Source of the DNA: Candidatus Zixiibacteriota bacterium
GTDB lineage: Bacteria > Zixibacteria > MSB-5A5 > SM1-73
Assembly (NCBI GenBank): GCA_029933635.1
Contig: JAOZNS010000019.1
Span: 1 to 21,839 of the forward strand
Reading direction: 5' to 3'
Length of the DNA: 21,839 nucleotides
Every line of letters begins with the position of its first letter. Positions within the stretch are counted from its first letter, which is position 1. The position numbers and the translations under genes are program-made. The notes below the pieces were generated by a model. It saw only the letters and a program-made list of their open reading frames with translations. It was not told the origin of the DNA and made no database searches. Of this stretch, positions 1-7,016 are shown piece by piece.

Positions 1-1254
1 ACTGGCATTAAAAAGTGTGTCCACCAGTTGATTCTGGTCATCGTAGATTTCTATAATCACGTCGGACGGATCCACCAACGTATAGCTGATATAATGCCAT
101 CGATAGTCTGCAGAGGAGGTAACCTCGAAATCGACAATGTCTGTGCCGATGGCGAAATATTGTCCTCCGCTGGAGTCCGTCCATGCTTCCGCTACAAAAA
201 CATCCCCACATCTTAAATACCCACCTGTATTGGAAAAACTAAGCGGATAGTAAAATTGATTCTCACCAGTGCCGAAGCTTCCGAAGCAACACAAAGGATA
301 AAGATCATAAGTATACTTGTATATTTTTCCATTTTCATGATCCACGGCCCATACTTGCCCAAAATTATCTACTTCCAGATCAGTAAAATACTGACATTCG
401 AGGGATTGAAGTGTTTTATTCCAGTAAATATTTTCACTCCCAGTCCATTTGATAAGGTTGACCAATCGGGAGTTCCCTGCATCTGCTATGTAAATCCAAG
501 TGCTATTGGCATAGGGATCATATGGTGGCTGTAACCAGGGGCTTCGTCCACAAACAACTGCGGTGGGACGGCAAAAATGTCCCTCCGCTAAATCACATCC
601 ATAGCTCCCATAGGTTTTTCTTAACACACCATCCAAGGTAAATCTTTTGATCTGATGTCCGTTCAGCACCCACAAATAATCATCAGAATTCCAAAAGAAC
701 GTTCCTCCATTGTTTATATCCAGATCTTGTGGCAAGTCCAATCCGCCACCGGTTATTGTCCCAAGCCAATCCATAATCTGATAGTCCCAATCGTATCTAA
801 GTTTAACAATACGATCGTTGGCAGCATCTGCAACATAAATAAAGTAATAATAGCTGTAATACTCATCATCGCAGAGGGCATGAGCATCGATGCCTTCTGG
901 CCAGAGAAATTGTCCGATTCCGGATCCCCGTGTTCCGCAAGCTTCGATCCAATTGTCTAAGCATTCTTGATATACCAGTCTATTCCAGCCATGATCTAAG
1001 TGAAAGGAGACAGCGCTCCAGAGTTCATACCAGGGGGTCATAACATAGCTTTGTGCGGCTGAGACAGGATTGACGAAAAGCTGAACCCCCCATTGGTTCC
1101 AAACTTCAGTGCTGGTCCATTTCCAGATCAAAGGATCATAATAGACCGGTCTTCGAATCAAAGCATATTCACTTTGGCTTTGAGATAGCCCCGTCTCACA
1201 GAATACAAGAAAAAGCAATAAAATAACCCAAATAAAATTAATTCTCTTTCTCAT
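1..1254 (-). CDS. Exported NHL-repeat beta-propeller protein (3' end cut by window)
   Basis: Open reading frame of 418 codons on the minus strand with no stop before the window edge, so the C-terminus is missing. The ATG follows an AGGAGG Shine-Dalgarno. Residues 1-25 form a Sec signal peptide (MRKR, then a long hydrophobic stretch, cleavage near LSQ). The middle carries NHL-like blades: IYVADAANDRIVKL at 139-152 and IYIADAGNSRLVNL at 254-267, with GQFLWPEGID-type and LPQDLDI-type turns ahead of them and a degenerate WAVDHENGKIYKY strand near 301-314. NHL propellers usually mediate binding rather than catalysis, and the exported ones often sit in repeat-rich surface proteins. After the propeller, residues 370-418 look like the start of a beta-sandwich domain. 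It lies downstream of four other exported-protein genes. I am sure of the coding call and fairly sure of the propeller; the function is unknown. Confidence 0.88.
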   Translation of the reverse strand, partial: MRKRINFIWVILLLFLVFCETGLSQSQSEYALIRRPVYYDPLIWKWTSTEVWNQWGVQLFVNPVSAAQSYVMTPWYELWSAVSFHLDHGWNRLVYQECLDNWIEACGTRGSGIGQFLWPEGIDAHALCDDEYYSYYYFIYVADAANDRIVKLRYDWDYQIMDWLGTITGGGLDLPQDLDINNGGTFFWNSDDYLWVLNGHQIKRFTLDGVLRKTYGSYGCDLAEGHFCRPTAVVCGRSPWLQPPYDPYANSTWIYIADAGNSRLVNLIKWTGSENIYWNKTLQSLECQYFTDLEVDNFGQVWAVDHENGKIYKYTYDLYPLCCFGSFGTGENQFYYPLSFSNTGGYLRCGDVFVAEAWTDSSGGQYFAIGTDIVDFEVTSSADYRWHYISYTLVDPSDVIIEIYDDQNQLVDTLFNAS

Positions 1255-1390
1255 AATTTTCCCTCCTCTTGGAGTAGTGACATTTGTGTCGCATCTAAAA
1301 AACAGCTTTGAGCTGAGGAGTGCAACAATTTATTATTGCAGGTTTCCCAATTCGCAAAAACAGAAGTTTTTTGCACTCCACCTTCCACGG

Positions 1391-1411
1391 TTTAAACTCC
1401 ATTGATCGGGC
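1391..1411. repeat. Dispersed intergenic repeat, copy 1
   Basis: TTTAAA followed by the 15-base core CTCCATTGATCGGGC. The same core occurs again at 4280-4294, with one extra base between TTTAAA and the core. In both copies the core runs directly into a GC-rich inverted-repeat region in an intergenic gap. Two copies in under 3 kb, both outside genes, suggest a genome-wide short repeat, but only two are visible here. Confidence 0.5.
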
Positions 1412-1432
1412 GGGGGTTTAACCCCCGCCCGA
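1406..1432. terminator. Strong GC-rich hairpin between the TPR gene and the NHL gene
   Basis: A near-perfect palindrome with arms TCGGGCGGGGG (1406-1416) and CCCCCGCCCGA (1422-1432) and a loop of five A/T bases. It lies 15 bases past the stop of the minus-strand TPR gene. No T-tract follows on either strand, so intrinsic termination is not certain. It could be an mRNA-stabilising or attenuating hairpin, or part of the dispersed repeat that overlaps its left arm. Confidence 0.55.
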
Positions 1433-1447
1433 ACCAGATTAGAGACT

Positions 1448-2335
1448 TTACTTAAATTCCCACTTTTCAATCTTTTCTAACCAATATTCCGCCCTCTCCG
1501 AAATCTTGGTGTTCGGGTGTTTTTTTATGAGTTCTTTCATATATTCTATAGCCCCAGCTTTATCCTCAAGCATTTTGTAGTTTTCAACCAGATATAGAAA
1601 TGCTACCCCCATGTAGTAAGAATCTGGATAATCCTCAATTAATTTTTTGCAAATTGAAATCATCTTTTTATTGTCTTTTATAACATCGCTGAAGAGAAGG
1701 GCAAGGCGAAGTGAGGGAGGGGCATAGACAGAATTAGGATATTTTTCACCTAACATCAAGTATGTTGAAAAAGCCCCTTGCCTTCTTTTACTACCATGAA
1801 GCGTATCTGCTTTAATAAAAAGCTCCATTGCTTTTTTCTCATCACCTTTCGGTTCATTCACTTTTATTTTTAGAGTATTAGACTTAGTTCCAGGCGAAAA
1901 AGAACTTTTCGGCATCTCAATAAAAAAAGTATATTCTCCCGCAGGGAAATAATTGGAAAACGATTTACTGTGGCTATCTAAAATTCCATATCCCCCAGCT
2001 ATATCACCAACATAATGACACTTTTCCCCCGGTTCCAATGTGTCACCACATCCTGCAACCTCCGGTATAGCATAGCAGCTGAACACCTTTCCTTTTTGAT
2101 CAGTAACTCTGAAATAAAGCGTCAACAGGTCACAATTGAAACAAATTGTGCTATCAGTGATATTTTCAACCTCCAAATGAACAAATAAAGGTTCTCTTGT
2201 TAAATACACTTTTTTATCACTCCAAATCTTTATTTGAATCTGGTCACTCGCTCTTACATTTTGGAGAAATAAATGATTAATGATTATAAAAAGCATCCCC
2301 CAAAATATCAGAGATTTCGATTTCTTACTTAACAT
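1448..2335 (-). CDS. Exported protein: N-terminal beta-sandwich plus C-terminal TPR repeats
   Basis: 295 aa. An AAGGAG Shine-Dalgarno precedes the ATG, and the gap to the upstream protease gene is only 13 bp, so the two are probably co-transcribed. Residues 1-29 are a Sec signal peptide (LIFWGMLFIIINHLFLQNVRAS). Residues about 30-160 are rich in beta strands and resemble the Ig-like fold of exported accessory proteins, with EPLFVHLEVEN and PAGEYTFFIEMP as typical strand patterns and several cysteines (CFNC, CYAIPEVAGC). Residues about 165-290 are helical repeats of TPR type, with LGEKYPNS, LIEDYPDS and LIKKHPNT at regular spacing, as in YfiO/BamD-like or tol-pal-type TPRs. Such a protein would act as a periplasmic or surface scaffold. 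The DNA is noticeably more AT-rich than the metabolic genes to the right. Function unknown. Confidence 0.85.
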   Translation of the reverse strand: MLSKKSKSLIFWGMLFIIINHLFLQNVRASDQIQIKIWSDKKVYLTREPLFVHLEVENITDSTICFNCDLLTLYFRVTDQKGKVFSCYAIPEVAGCGDTLEPGEKCHYVGDIAGGYGILDSHSKSFSNYFPAGEYTFFIEMPKSSFSPGTKSNTLKIKVNEPKGDEKKAMELFIKADTLHGSKRRQGAFSTYLMLGEKYPNSVYAPPSLRLALLFSDVIKDNKKMISICKKLIEDYPDSYYMGVAFLYLVENYKMLEDKAGAIEYMKELIKKHPNTKISERAEYWLEKIEKWEFK

Positions 2336-2348
2336 AATTGGCTCCTTT

Positions 2349-2858
2349 CTACCAACTAATATTTTTTATCCTGTAAATGCAATTTTCGCAAAAATGCGGA
2401 TTGGAATAAGTATTATGATAAGCTTGAATCGTAGGACCACTCATGATACAAAATTGTGAGCTACACCCTTCATGTCCCGGTATCCCCCTTTGGTGCCCTA
2501 ACTCATGAATAGTTATAGCCGTAATCAACTCGTTATAATAAACTTTATAGAAGGTAGCTGCAGTGTTTATGATCGCCTTTATTGCAATTAGGCTACCACT
2601 TCTTGCACTGGGTAGAAATGTGGTTGTATCTCTGAGGAGTGATAGCCCACGGTATTGAGGAAGGAAGTTTCCGTATCCGTCATGAAATCCTTTTATACCA
2701 CACAAATACATTTTTGTAGAATCAGCTTTATTGTTTAGGATATAATCTCTACACTCCGGGAAAACAGGCTCGTTCCAAACAAGCATAGAACAAGGTAAAT
2801 CCTTATTATCCTCGATTATGTTATATGTGGTATTAGCTATGTTAAAAGCAATGTTCAT
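2349..2858 (-). CDS. Archaemetzincin-like zinc metalloprotease (possibly the C-terminal part of a frameshifted gene)
   Basis: 169 aa. The zinc site reads HELGHQRGIPGH at residues 118-129. That is the metzincin HExxHxxG core with the third histidine one residue later than in the usual HExxHxxGxxH. It is followed by C132-x4-C137-x-M139-x17-C157-x2-C160, which matches the cysteine/Met-turn spacing I recall for archaemetzincins (CX4CXMX17CXXC), a family with a second structural zinc. The catalytic Glu is E119. The ORF has no signal peptide although its neighbours are exported, and its ATG has no good Shine-Dalgarno. The frame is open upstream of the ATG for eleven more codons (RFRTWLDLEEY), which read as a continuing helix, so the true protein may begin in the upstream gene. 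The protease assignment is good; the archaemetzincin subfamily is likely; the start is doubtful. Confidence 0.8.
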   Translation of the reverse strand: MNIAFNIANTTYNIIEDNKDLPCSMLVWNEPVFPECRDYILNNKADSTKMYLCGIKGFHDGYGNFLPQYRGLSLLRDTTTFLPSARSGSLIAIKAIINTAATFYKVYYNELITAITIHELGHQRGIPGHEGCSSQFCIMSGPTIQAYHNTYSNPHFCENCIYRIKNISW

Positions 2859-2866
2859 ATATTCTT

Positions 2867-3445
2867 CTAAATCCAGCCATGTTCGAAAACGTCATATCTA
2901 TAAAAAAGTGTGTCCGCTAACTGGCAATCATACTCAATCACCATCACCTTCTGGGGATTGGCAAATTCGGTGATGTGAATCCAGCCTAAGTCTTTGTAAC
3001 AAACTTCACGGACGCTGTCTGGGCAGTATGAGTTCAATTGTATATTCTTCATTCTTCCACATACCTCATAATCCCCCGTGGACACCGAACCGCCCCATTC
3101 CAGTTGTTGGTCCGCAGTATTGCCCGACAAAAATTCTACGTAATTGCTAATATAGATACCGGTGCCGTTCTCCAAAATAAAATACAATCGATTGAATACA
3201 TCAGTTCCGCTATAACTTGGGTTGATATTTGGTCGGATGGTGATCACAAATCTGCCGGAATCATTACAGTCAAAACTATCCGGGACGGTGTTCACCAGAT
3301 AAAATTGGTATTGTCCTTCTCCAACACCGCAAGGCTGGGGAGGTGGATTAACGAGTTCTTTCTTCGTAATCCAGCATTTAGAACCCAAAACAAGTGGTAG
3401 GAAAACTATCAATACCATCCAGTGCCAAACTTTAAGCTTTGTCAT
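2867..3445 (-). CDS. Small exported protein, unknown function; possible N-terminal half of the protease next to it
   Basis: 192 aa, starting with ATG after an AGGAGG Shine-Dalgarno. Residues 1-22 are a Sec signal peptide (KLKVWHWMVLIVFLPLVLGS) followed by Cys24; this is not a canonical lipobox. The mature part is beta-rich with eight cysteines or so, several in pairs that could form disulfides. I do not recognise a family. The end (EYDCQLADTLFYRYDVFEHGWI) resembles the last residues visible in the NHL protein (IYDDQNQLVDTLF), which hints at a shared domain. The stop lies 8 bases before the ATG of the metalloprotease, in another frame. Adding one T to the T4 run at 2886-2889 would join both frames into one exported protease of about 370 aa. 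Confidence 0.75.
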   Translation of the reverse strand: MTKLKVWHWMVLIVFLPLVLGSKCWITKKELVNPPPQPCGVGEGQYQFYLVNTVPDSFDCNDSGRFVITIRPNINPSYSGTDVFNRLYFILENGTGIYISNYVEFLSGNTADQQLEWGGSVSTGDYEVCGRMKNIQLNSYCPDSVREVCYKDLGWIHITEFANPQKVMVIEYDCQLADTLFYRYDVFEHGWI

Positions 3446-3466
3446 AAGTTGCCCTCCTCAAAAACT

Positions 3467-4147
3467 TTACTTCTTTTTCATATTAGTATCTTCATCTCCT
3501 CTGCGTTCCGTCTGCTCAATTTCTCCATTCAGAAAATCAAAGAGATTTTCAAATCCTACCAATTGCCAGCTTCTTATACTGCTCATTCGTTTTTTCCCTA
3601 GAGGCGTGGTTGGCCATTTGCGGTACTCGCCTGAAGGTGGTGCCTTTCCCACTTCGGGTGGAGATTTGAAGACAAGTCTCTCCTTTGTCCTTCTGCCCGT
3701 CCTCTCACTGCCTTTAGCAGGGGATGCGCCCCACAAGACCAATTCACACTCCACAACAGCCGAATCGCCTTCTATTTTTATGTGTGGGTCAAGGATGTCA
3801 AAATCCCAGAAATTGGATAAGTGCAATGGATTGTCCTCTCTGGAAAAAGATGGCTTTTCAAGCTGTATCTTTCTTTTGAAAGAATTATCAAAGATGGCTT
3901 GGACATTCTTAGTGAGATTCCCTTTTACCAACGTGCTTCTACCTTTGACCGAAACCTGCGGAGCAAAAACCATAAAGACTTTGGTAGTGTCTTGTTGCTG
4001 AATCCCTTTCCTGACCATGTCTAAAGCCAGTTCTATCCTTTGCTCGTCCGTTAACCGTATGAAGTGCTGGGCAAAGGAGAAATTGAAAAGGATACATACA
4101 AAAATAAGAATCAAGACTATGTATTTTCTAAACTTGGGGGTCATCAT
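3467..4147 (-). CDS. Exported NTF2/SnoaL-like protein, unknown function
   Basis: 226 aa. The start is ATGATG; an AGGAGA Shine-Dalgarno precedes the first ATG (4147), and the second ATG (4144) is equally possible. Residues 1-26 form a signal peptide with cleavage after SFA. The segment IELALDMVRKGIQQQDTTKVFMVFAPQV, followed by strands with GDSAVVECELVLWG, fits the helix-then-curved-sheet pattern of NTF2-like (SnoaL/DUF4440) domains, which are binding or scaffold modules. The C-terminal 60 residues are charged (RRGDEDTNMKKK) and probably flexible. It is the first gene of a five-gene run of exported proteins; the gap to the next gene is 21 bp. No catalytic residues can be assigned. The fold call is by pattern only. 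Confidence 0.75.
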   Translation of the reverse strand: MMTPKFRKYIVLILIFVCILFNFSFAQHFIRLTDEQRIELALDMVRKGIQQQDTTKVFMVFAPQVSVKGRSTLVKGNLTKNVQAIFDNSFKRKIQLEKPSFSREDNPLHLSNFWDFDILDPHIKIEGDSAVVECELVLWGASPAKGSERTGRRTKERLVFKSPPEVGKAPPSGEYRKWPTTPLGKKRMSSIRSWQLVGFENLFDFLNGEIEQTERRGDEDTNMKKK

Positions 4148-4272
4148 AGTTCTATCTCCTGTTTAAATGAAGTTCATGTTCACCTATTTGGATAGTTATG
4201 TAATTTTTACAAAGGCAAATATAGGGGGGGGGGATTCCCGTTTTGTCAAGGAAAATTTTGGGGTGAGGCTGT

Positions 4273-4294
4273 TTTAAATCTCCATTGATCGGGC
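4273..4294. repeat. Dispersed intergenic repeat, copy 2
   Basis: TTTAAA, one extra T, then the 15-base core CTCCATTGATCGGGC, identical in the core to 1397-1411. It is followed by inverted-repeat sequence as in copy 1, but the flanking sequences differ, so the core itself is the conserved unit. Confidence 0.5.
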
Positions 4295-4307
4295 TGTTGG
4301 AGGACTG

Positions 4308-4330
4308 CCCGACAAAAAATGTTTGTCGGG
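4308..4330. repeat. Hairpin in the repeat block
   Basis: Perfect inverted repeat CCCGACAAA / TTTGTCGGG (9-bp stem, loop AAATG). It is part of the same intergenic repeat block. It may help end the transcript of the clostripain-like gene on the minus strand, but no T-tract follows. Confidence 0.5.
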
Positions 4331-4515
4331 TAGCTCTCCCGCCAAGGCTGGTTTGCAACCCGATCCTACCTTTCTGCAAATGCCCCCCTTTAATAAAGTG
4401 GGACTTAAGGAGGATTTCAATATTTCCCCCGGAGTAAAGGCGAATAAAAAGTCAGGTGTTATTAGACTGCTTTAATTTGAGGGTTCAATGGGGCAGACAG
4501 AGTTGGGAAAGCTTA

Positions 4516-5952
4516 TTAATGGTTGCATTTAAGCGGAAAAGTAACACTGACACTATCTCTGGGTTCTTTAAATAGTATTGTGTGGGTGAAGTCTTCACAT
4601 CCAACCTTGCTCAGTCTTATAACGTATACGTCAGGAAAGAGTCCTCTAAATATCACATTGGTTGTGTCTCCGGTATCCACCCCGTTAAGAAAGACCCTTG
4701 CACCGGTAGGTAGGCTTCTGATATCCAGGATGCAGGCATAGCTGTCTGAGTAGTGCTGGATGAAACGAGAGATAAAGCTGTGCCAATCGGTGGTGGAGAA
4801 ATCGAGCTGAACATAGTCGGTAGAATCAAAATCTTCCTGATTCCAGGGTAGCCGGATCAAAATGCCTCCAACTATCTCTAAAAGGAAAAGGGGATTCAGG
4901 AATTGAGTGACAACAGCTTCATTGACAGAGATCTCTAAACTTTCAGCAGCACTTTTTATGGTTGAGCTTAAGTTTGGCTGTTTTTGAATACTTCGCGCAA
5001 ATTCTCGAAGGTCGACAAAAATTGAGTCAAACTCATCGTAACGTCCGCTTTCCCAGGCGTCCCAAACCTCAGACCAATAAGATCCAGTGCTATCTATGAG
5101 AGCTTGTGCCAGATTAAAAACATCGGTGGAAAGTTTGGATATATCGGGAAGGTAAATCAAAACGGAGTGCACATGCGCATTAGGATTTGCTTCTAAAGCT
5201 GTGCTGCCGATCGCCTCGGTGATTTCCGATGCCAAAGCCCTCACCCTTATGTCCGGATTGCTGGTCAACTCAGAAAGCCATCTGCTTGAGCCCATGATGT
5301 TCTTGGGAAGTTGCTTAAATTCAGAGGCGATCATGTATTTTGAAAAGTTTCTTATCTGATATGCCATCTCGGCTGTGGCTAAGGATGGAGCGTAAAACCA
5401 GATTATGTCAAAGTCAAACCCGGAAAGGGCATAAGAAAGCTCCGGCAGGCTCATGGGAATGCCGTCGCCGTTGATGGTGTCAGAACAAATCCCCCTCCAG
5501 GTGGCACCCTGATCGTTGATCACCAGCATATAGCGCCCTGCAGGATAGTTTTGCCTTCCATAGCTGATAAAGTTCCGTAAAGTGGATGGATCGGACATAT
5601 CTTTTTTGCCCAAATCTAAGACCACCTCAGAGCTGATGGAGTCTTCAGGTTCATCTATGTGTCTTTCGACATGATAATATTTGCAACCTCCATCTGTCTT
5701 AAACGAACCCAGCATAACCAGAATCTGTATGTCTTCGGTGGAGTCGATCTGTTCCAACTCCTGTAAATCTTTGATCACATATGAACGACCTTCCGGTGTC
5801 TGATCCTGAGAATTGTTCCCATCGAAGTAACCTAAGATGGTCCATTTATATTTGGCAGGCTCCGGCTCCGTGGTCTTTTTCTTACTGCATGCGGAAAGAA
5901 AAATTAAGGTTGCCAACGATACCACACTTACTGTTTTGAAAATCTCACCCAT
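4516..5952 (-). CDS. Clostripain-fold (C11) lipoprotein with PEGA domain; catalytically dead
   Basis: 478 aa from the ATG at 5952. I prefer this over the TTG at 6000, which overlaps the hdrB stop, because it puts the lipoprotein signal at the N-terminus (LATLIFLSAC, lipidated Cys22). Residues about 36-400 match the peptidase C11 layout: KWTILGYFDGNNSQ, a block DLQELEQI, then RYMLVINDQGATWRG and FDIIWFYAPSLATAEMAYQIR, then KYMIASE. In active family members these two places read roughly WNHGSGW and FDACLMA. Here the catalytic His is Gln148 and the nucleophilic Cys is Pro189, with Tyr for the preceding Asp. The C-terminal 70 residues are a PEGA domain (GARVFLNGVDTGDTT, then VYVIRLSKVG), a surface carbohydrate/peptidoglycan-associated beta module. 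It follows hdrB closely, so it may share its transcript. Likely a non-enzymatic binding lipoprotein. Confidence 0.85.
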   Translation of the reverse strand: MGEIFKTVSVVSLATLIFLSACSKKKTTEPEPAKYKWTILGYFDGNNSQDQTPEGRSYVIKDLQELEQIDSTEDIQILVMLGSFKTDGGCKYYHVERHIDEPEDSISSEVVLDLGKKDMSDPSTLRNFISYGRQNYPAGRYMLVINDQGATWRGICSDTINGDGIPMSLPELSYALSGFDFDIIWFYAPSLATAEMAYQIRNFSKYMIASEFKQLPKNIMGSSRWLSELTSNPDIRVRALASEITEAIGSTALEANPNAHVHSVLIYLPDISKLSTDVFNLAQALIDSTGSYWSEVWDAWESGRYDEFDSIFVDLREFARSIQKQPNLSSTIKSAAESLEISVNEAVVTQFLNPLFLLEIVGGILIRLPWNQEDFDSTDYVQLDFSTTDWHSFISRFIQHYSDSYACILDIRSLPTGARVFLNGVDTGDTTNVIFRGLFPDVYVIRLSKVGCEDFTHTILFKEPRDSVSVTFPLKCNH

Positions 5953-5996
5953 GGATGGATATCTACCTTTTGATCCTTCTTGACATAATTTAGATG

Positions 5997-6875
5997 TCAA
6001 CCATCACTTGCCATCTTTTTTATTATCTGATCCGTCTTGGTCTTGTGCAGATGCAGACCCATCTCTTGAGGAGAAAAACCCTGAGCCAAGCCTAACAATT
6101 GGAAATAGTAAAGGATCGGAATGGTTAAATCTTGGTTGTATTTTCTGGAAAGCTTTATCTGTCCCAGATCGAATTCATCAAAACAGGTAGGACAGATCAA
6201 GCCCATCAGGTCGGCTCCTGATCTTTTAAGAGAAGTCAAAACGTCATAGGTCATTTTTTCAGGTATGTTTTCGTCCATACAGGCTTTTCCACAGCAGAGG
6301 GCTTGTTTTTCGTGGTGAACTATCTGGGCTCCGATTGCGGAGAAAAGCTTCTCTAAGATGGTGGGGTAGTCTGGATCATCCACCCGCATTATCTCCGAAG
6401 GCTTAAGCAGATGACAGCCGTAGTGAATTCCGACCTTGATGTTTCCCAGAGGCTTTTTAACCGATTCCCTCACCCTTTCAATTCCTAAATCGTCTCGCAA
6501 AACCGTTACGATGTGACGAACGGAGATGGTTCCTTTATATTGTTTTCCAATTTTCTTTAAGCGTTGGTTTACCCTCTCCTTCAGAGCTGGTTCATGGGAT
6601 AGATGAAAATTAGCTTCAGAGAGGGTGGCGGTACAACCGGAGCACATGGTCACCAGATCCAGCCCAGCCTCCTCTGCGATGGAGATATTTCTGGCAGCAA
6701 GGGTAAGCCAGGTTAGCTTATCGGTGGCTTTGAAGTATATGGGATCCGGACAACAGGAAAATCCATCCAGATCCACCAGCTCAATTCCCAGATTCTTTGC
6801 GGTCTTTCGCACCGCCGCCTCCATCTGGGGATATTTCACAGTGATCATGCATCCGAAAAAAGGTGCGTATTTCAT
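5997..6875 (-). CDS. hdrB: Heterodisulfide reductase subunit B-like protein (HdrB, two CCG domains)
   Basis: 292 aa, the usual HdrB length. It has two complete CCG motifs: Cys9, Cys41-Cys42, Cys78, Cys81, and Cys154, Cys194-Cys195, Cys228, Cys231. In HdrB each motif binds a non-cubane [4Fe-4S] cluster that cleaves a disulfide. KYAPFFGCMI, FSCCPDP and LICPTCFDEFD are typical. It is cytoplasmic and pairs with HdrC, encoded 141 bp upstream on the same strand. In methanogens HdrB reduces CoM-S-S-CoB; in bacteria without those coenzymes, HdrBC modules serve other thiol or electron-bifurcating complexes. No hdrA is visible in the window. The ATG lacks a clear Shine-Dalgarno. The family call is firm; the physiological substrate is unknown. 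Confidence 0.93.
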   Translation of the reverse strand: MKYAPFFGCMITVKYPQMEAAVRKTAKNLGIELVDLDGFSCCPDPIYFKATDKLTWLTLAARNISIAEEAGLDLVTMCSGCTATLSEANFHLSHEPALKERVNQRLKKIGKQYKGTISVRHIVTVLRDDLGIERVRESVKKPLGNIKVGIHYGCHLLKPSEIMRVDDPDYPTILEKLFSAIGAQIVHHEKQALCCGKACMDENIPEKMTYDVLTSLKRSGADLMGLICPTCFDEFDLGQIKLSRKYNQDLTIPILYYFQLLGLAQGFSPQEMGLHLHKTKTDQIIKKMASDG

Positions 6876-6904
6876 ATTAAAGTCCGAAAATAAGTTTTTT
6901 ACTC

Positions 6905-6945
6905 ATCGAGGATATTATCCCAGACAGGTCTCCGTCGTCCTCGAT
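6905..6945. repeat. Inverted repeat in the hdrC-hdrB gap (outer)
   Basis: Arms ATCGAGGA (6905-6912) and TCCTCGAT (6938-6945), an 8-bp perfect stem with a 25-base loop, 30 bases upstream of the hdrB start. It could hold back or adjust hdrB translation relative to hdrC; it has no T-tract. Confidence 0.4.
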
Positions 6946-6954
6946 AATTTTATT

Positions 6955-6994
6955 CTTTGTGGATGCTTGCCAGCCATGGATAACATCCACAAAG
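6955..6994. repeat. Long hairpin between hdrC and hdrB
   Basis: Arms CTTTGTGGATG (6955-6965) and CATCCACAAAG (6984-6994), an 11-bp perfect stem with an 18-base loop, starting 22 bases after the hdrC stop. In a co-transcribed pair this is the kind of structure that sets relative expression or protects the upstream mRNA. With the 8-bp repeat beside it, most of the 141-bp gap is structured. Confidence 0.5.
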
Positions 6995-7016
6995 AACGAG
7001 ATATGATCTCTCCACC

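Larger units (their letters stand above)
4148..4515. other. Non-coding block of 368 bp with repeats, upstream of the exported-protein run
   Basis: No credible gene. It holds a run of ten G at 4224-4233, a second copy of the dispersed repeat at 4273-4294, and a hairpin at 4308-4330. A 75-codon minus-strand frame crosses all of these repeat pieces and is not convincing as protein. The block should contain the promoter for the minus-strand run that starts at 4147 and the end of the transcript from the lipoprotein gene that stops at 4516. Confidence 0.6.

Noticed and set aside
3038..3400. 120-codon plus-strand ORF opposite the small exported protein
   Set aside because: It is an antisense shadow; the minus-strand gene has a signal peptide, a ribosome binding site and better protein character.
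4152..4379. 75-codon minus-strand ORF
   Set aside because: It runs through the G10 tract, the dispersed repeat and the hairpin, and its translation has no family resemblance or ribosome binding site.
5953..6000. TTG start overlapping the hdrB stop for the clostripain-like lipoprotein
   Set aside because: It would add 16 residues before the lipoprotein signal; ATG 5952 gives a normal one. Coupled translation from TTG cannot be fully excluded.
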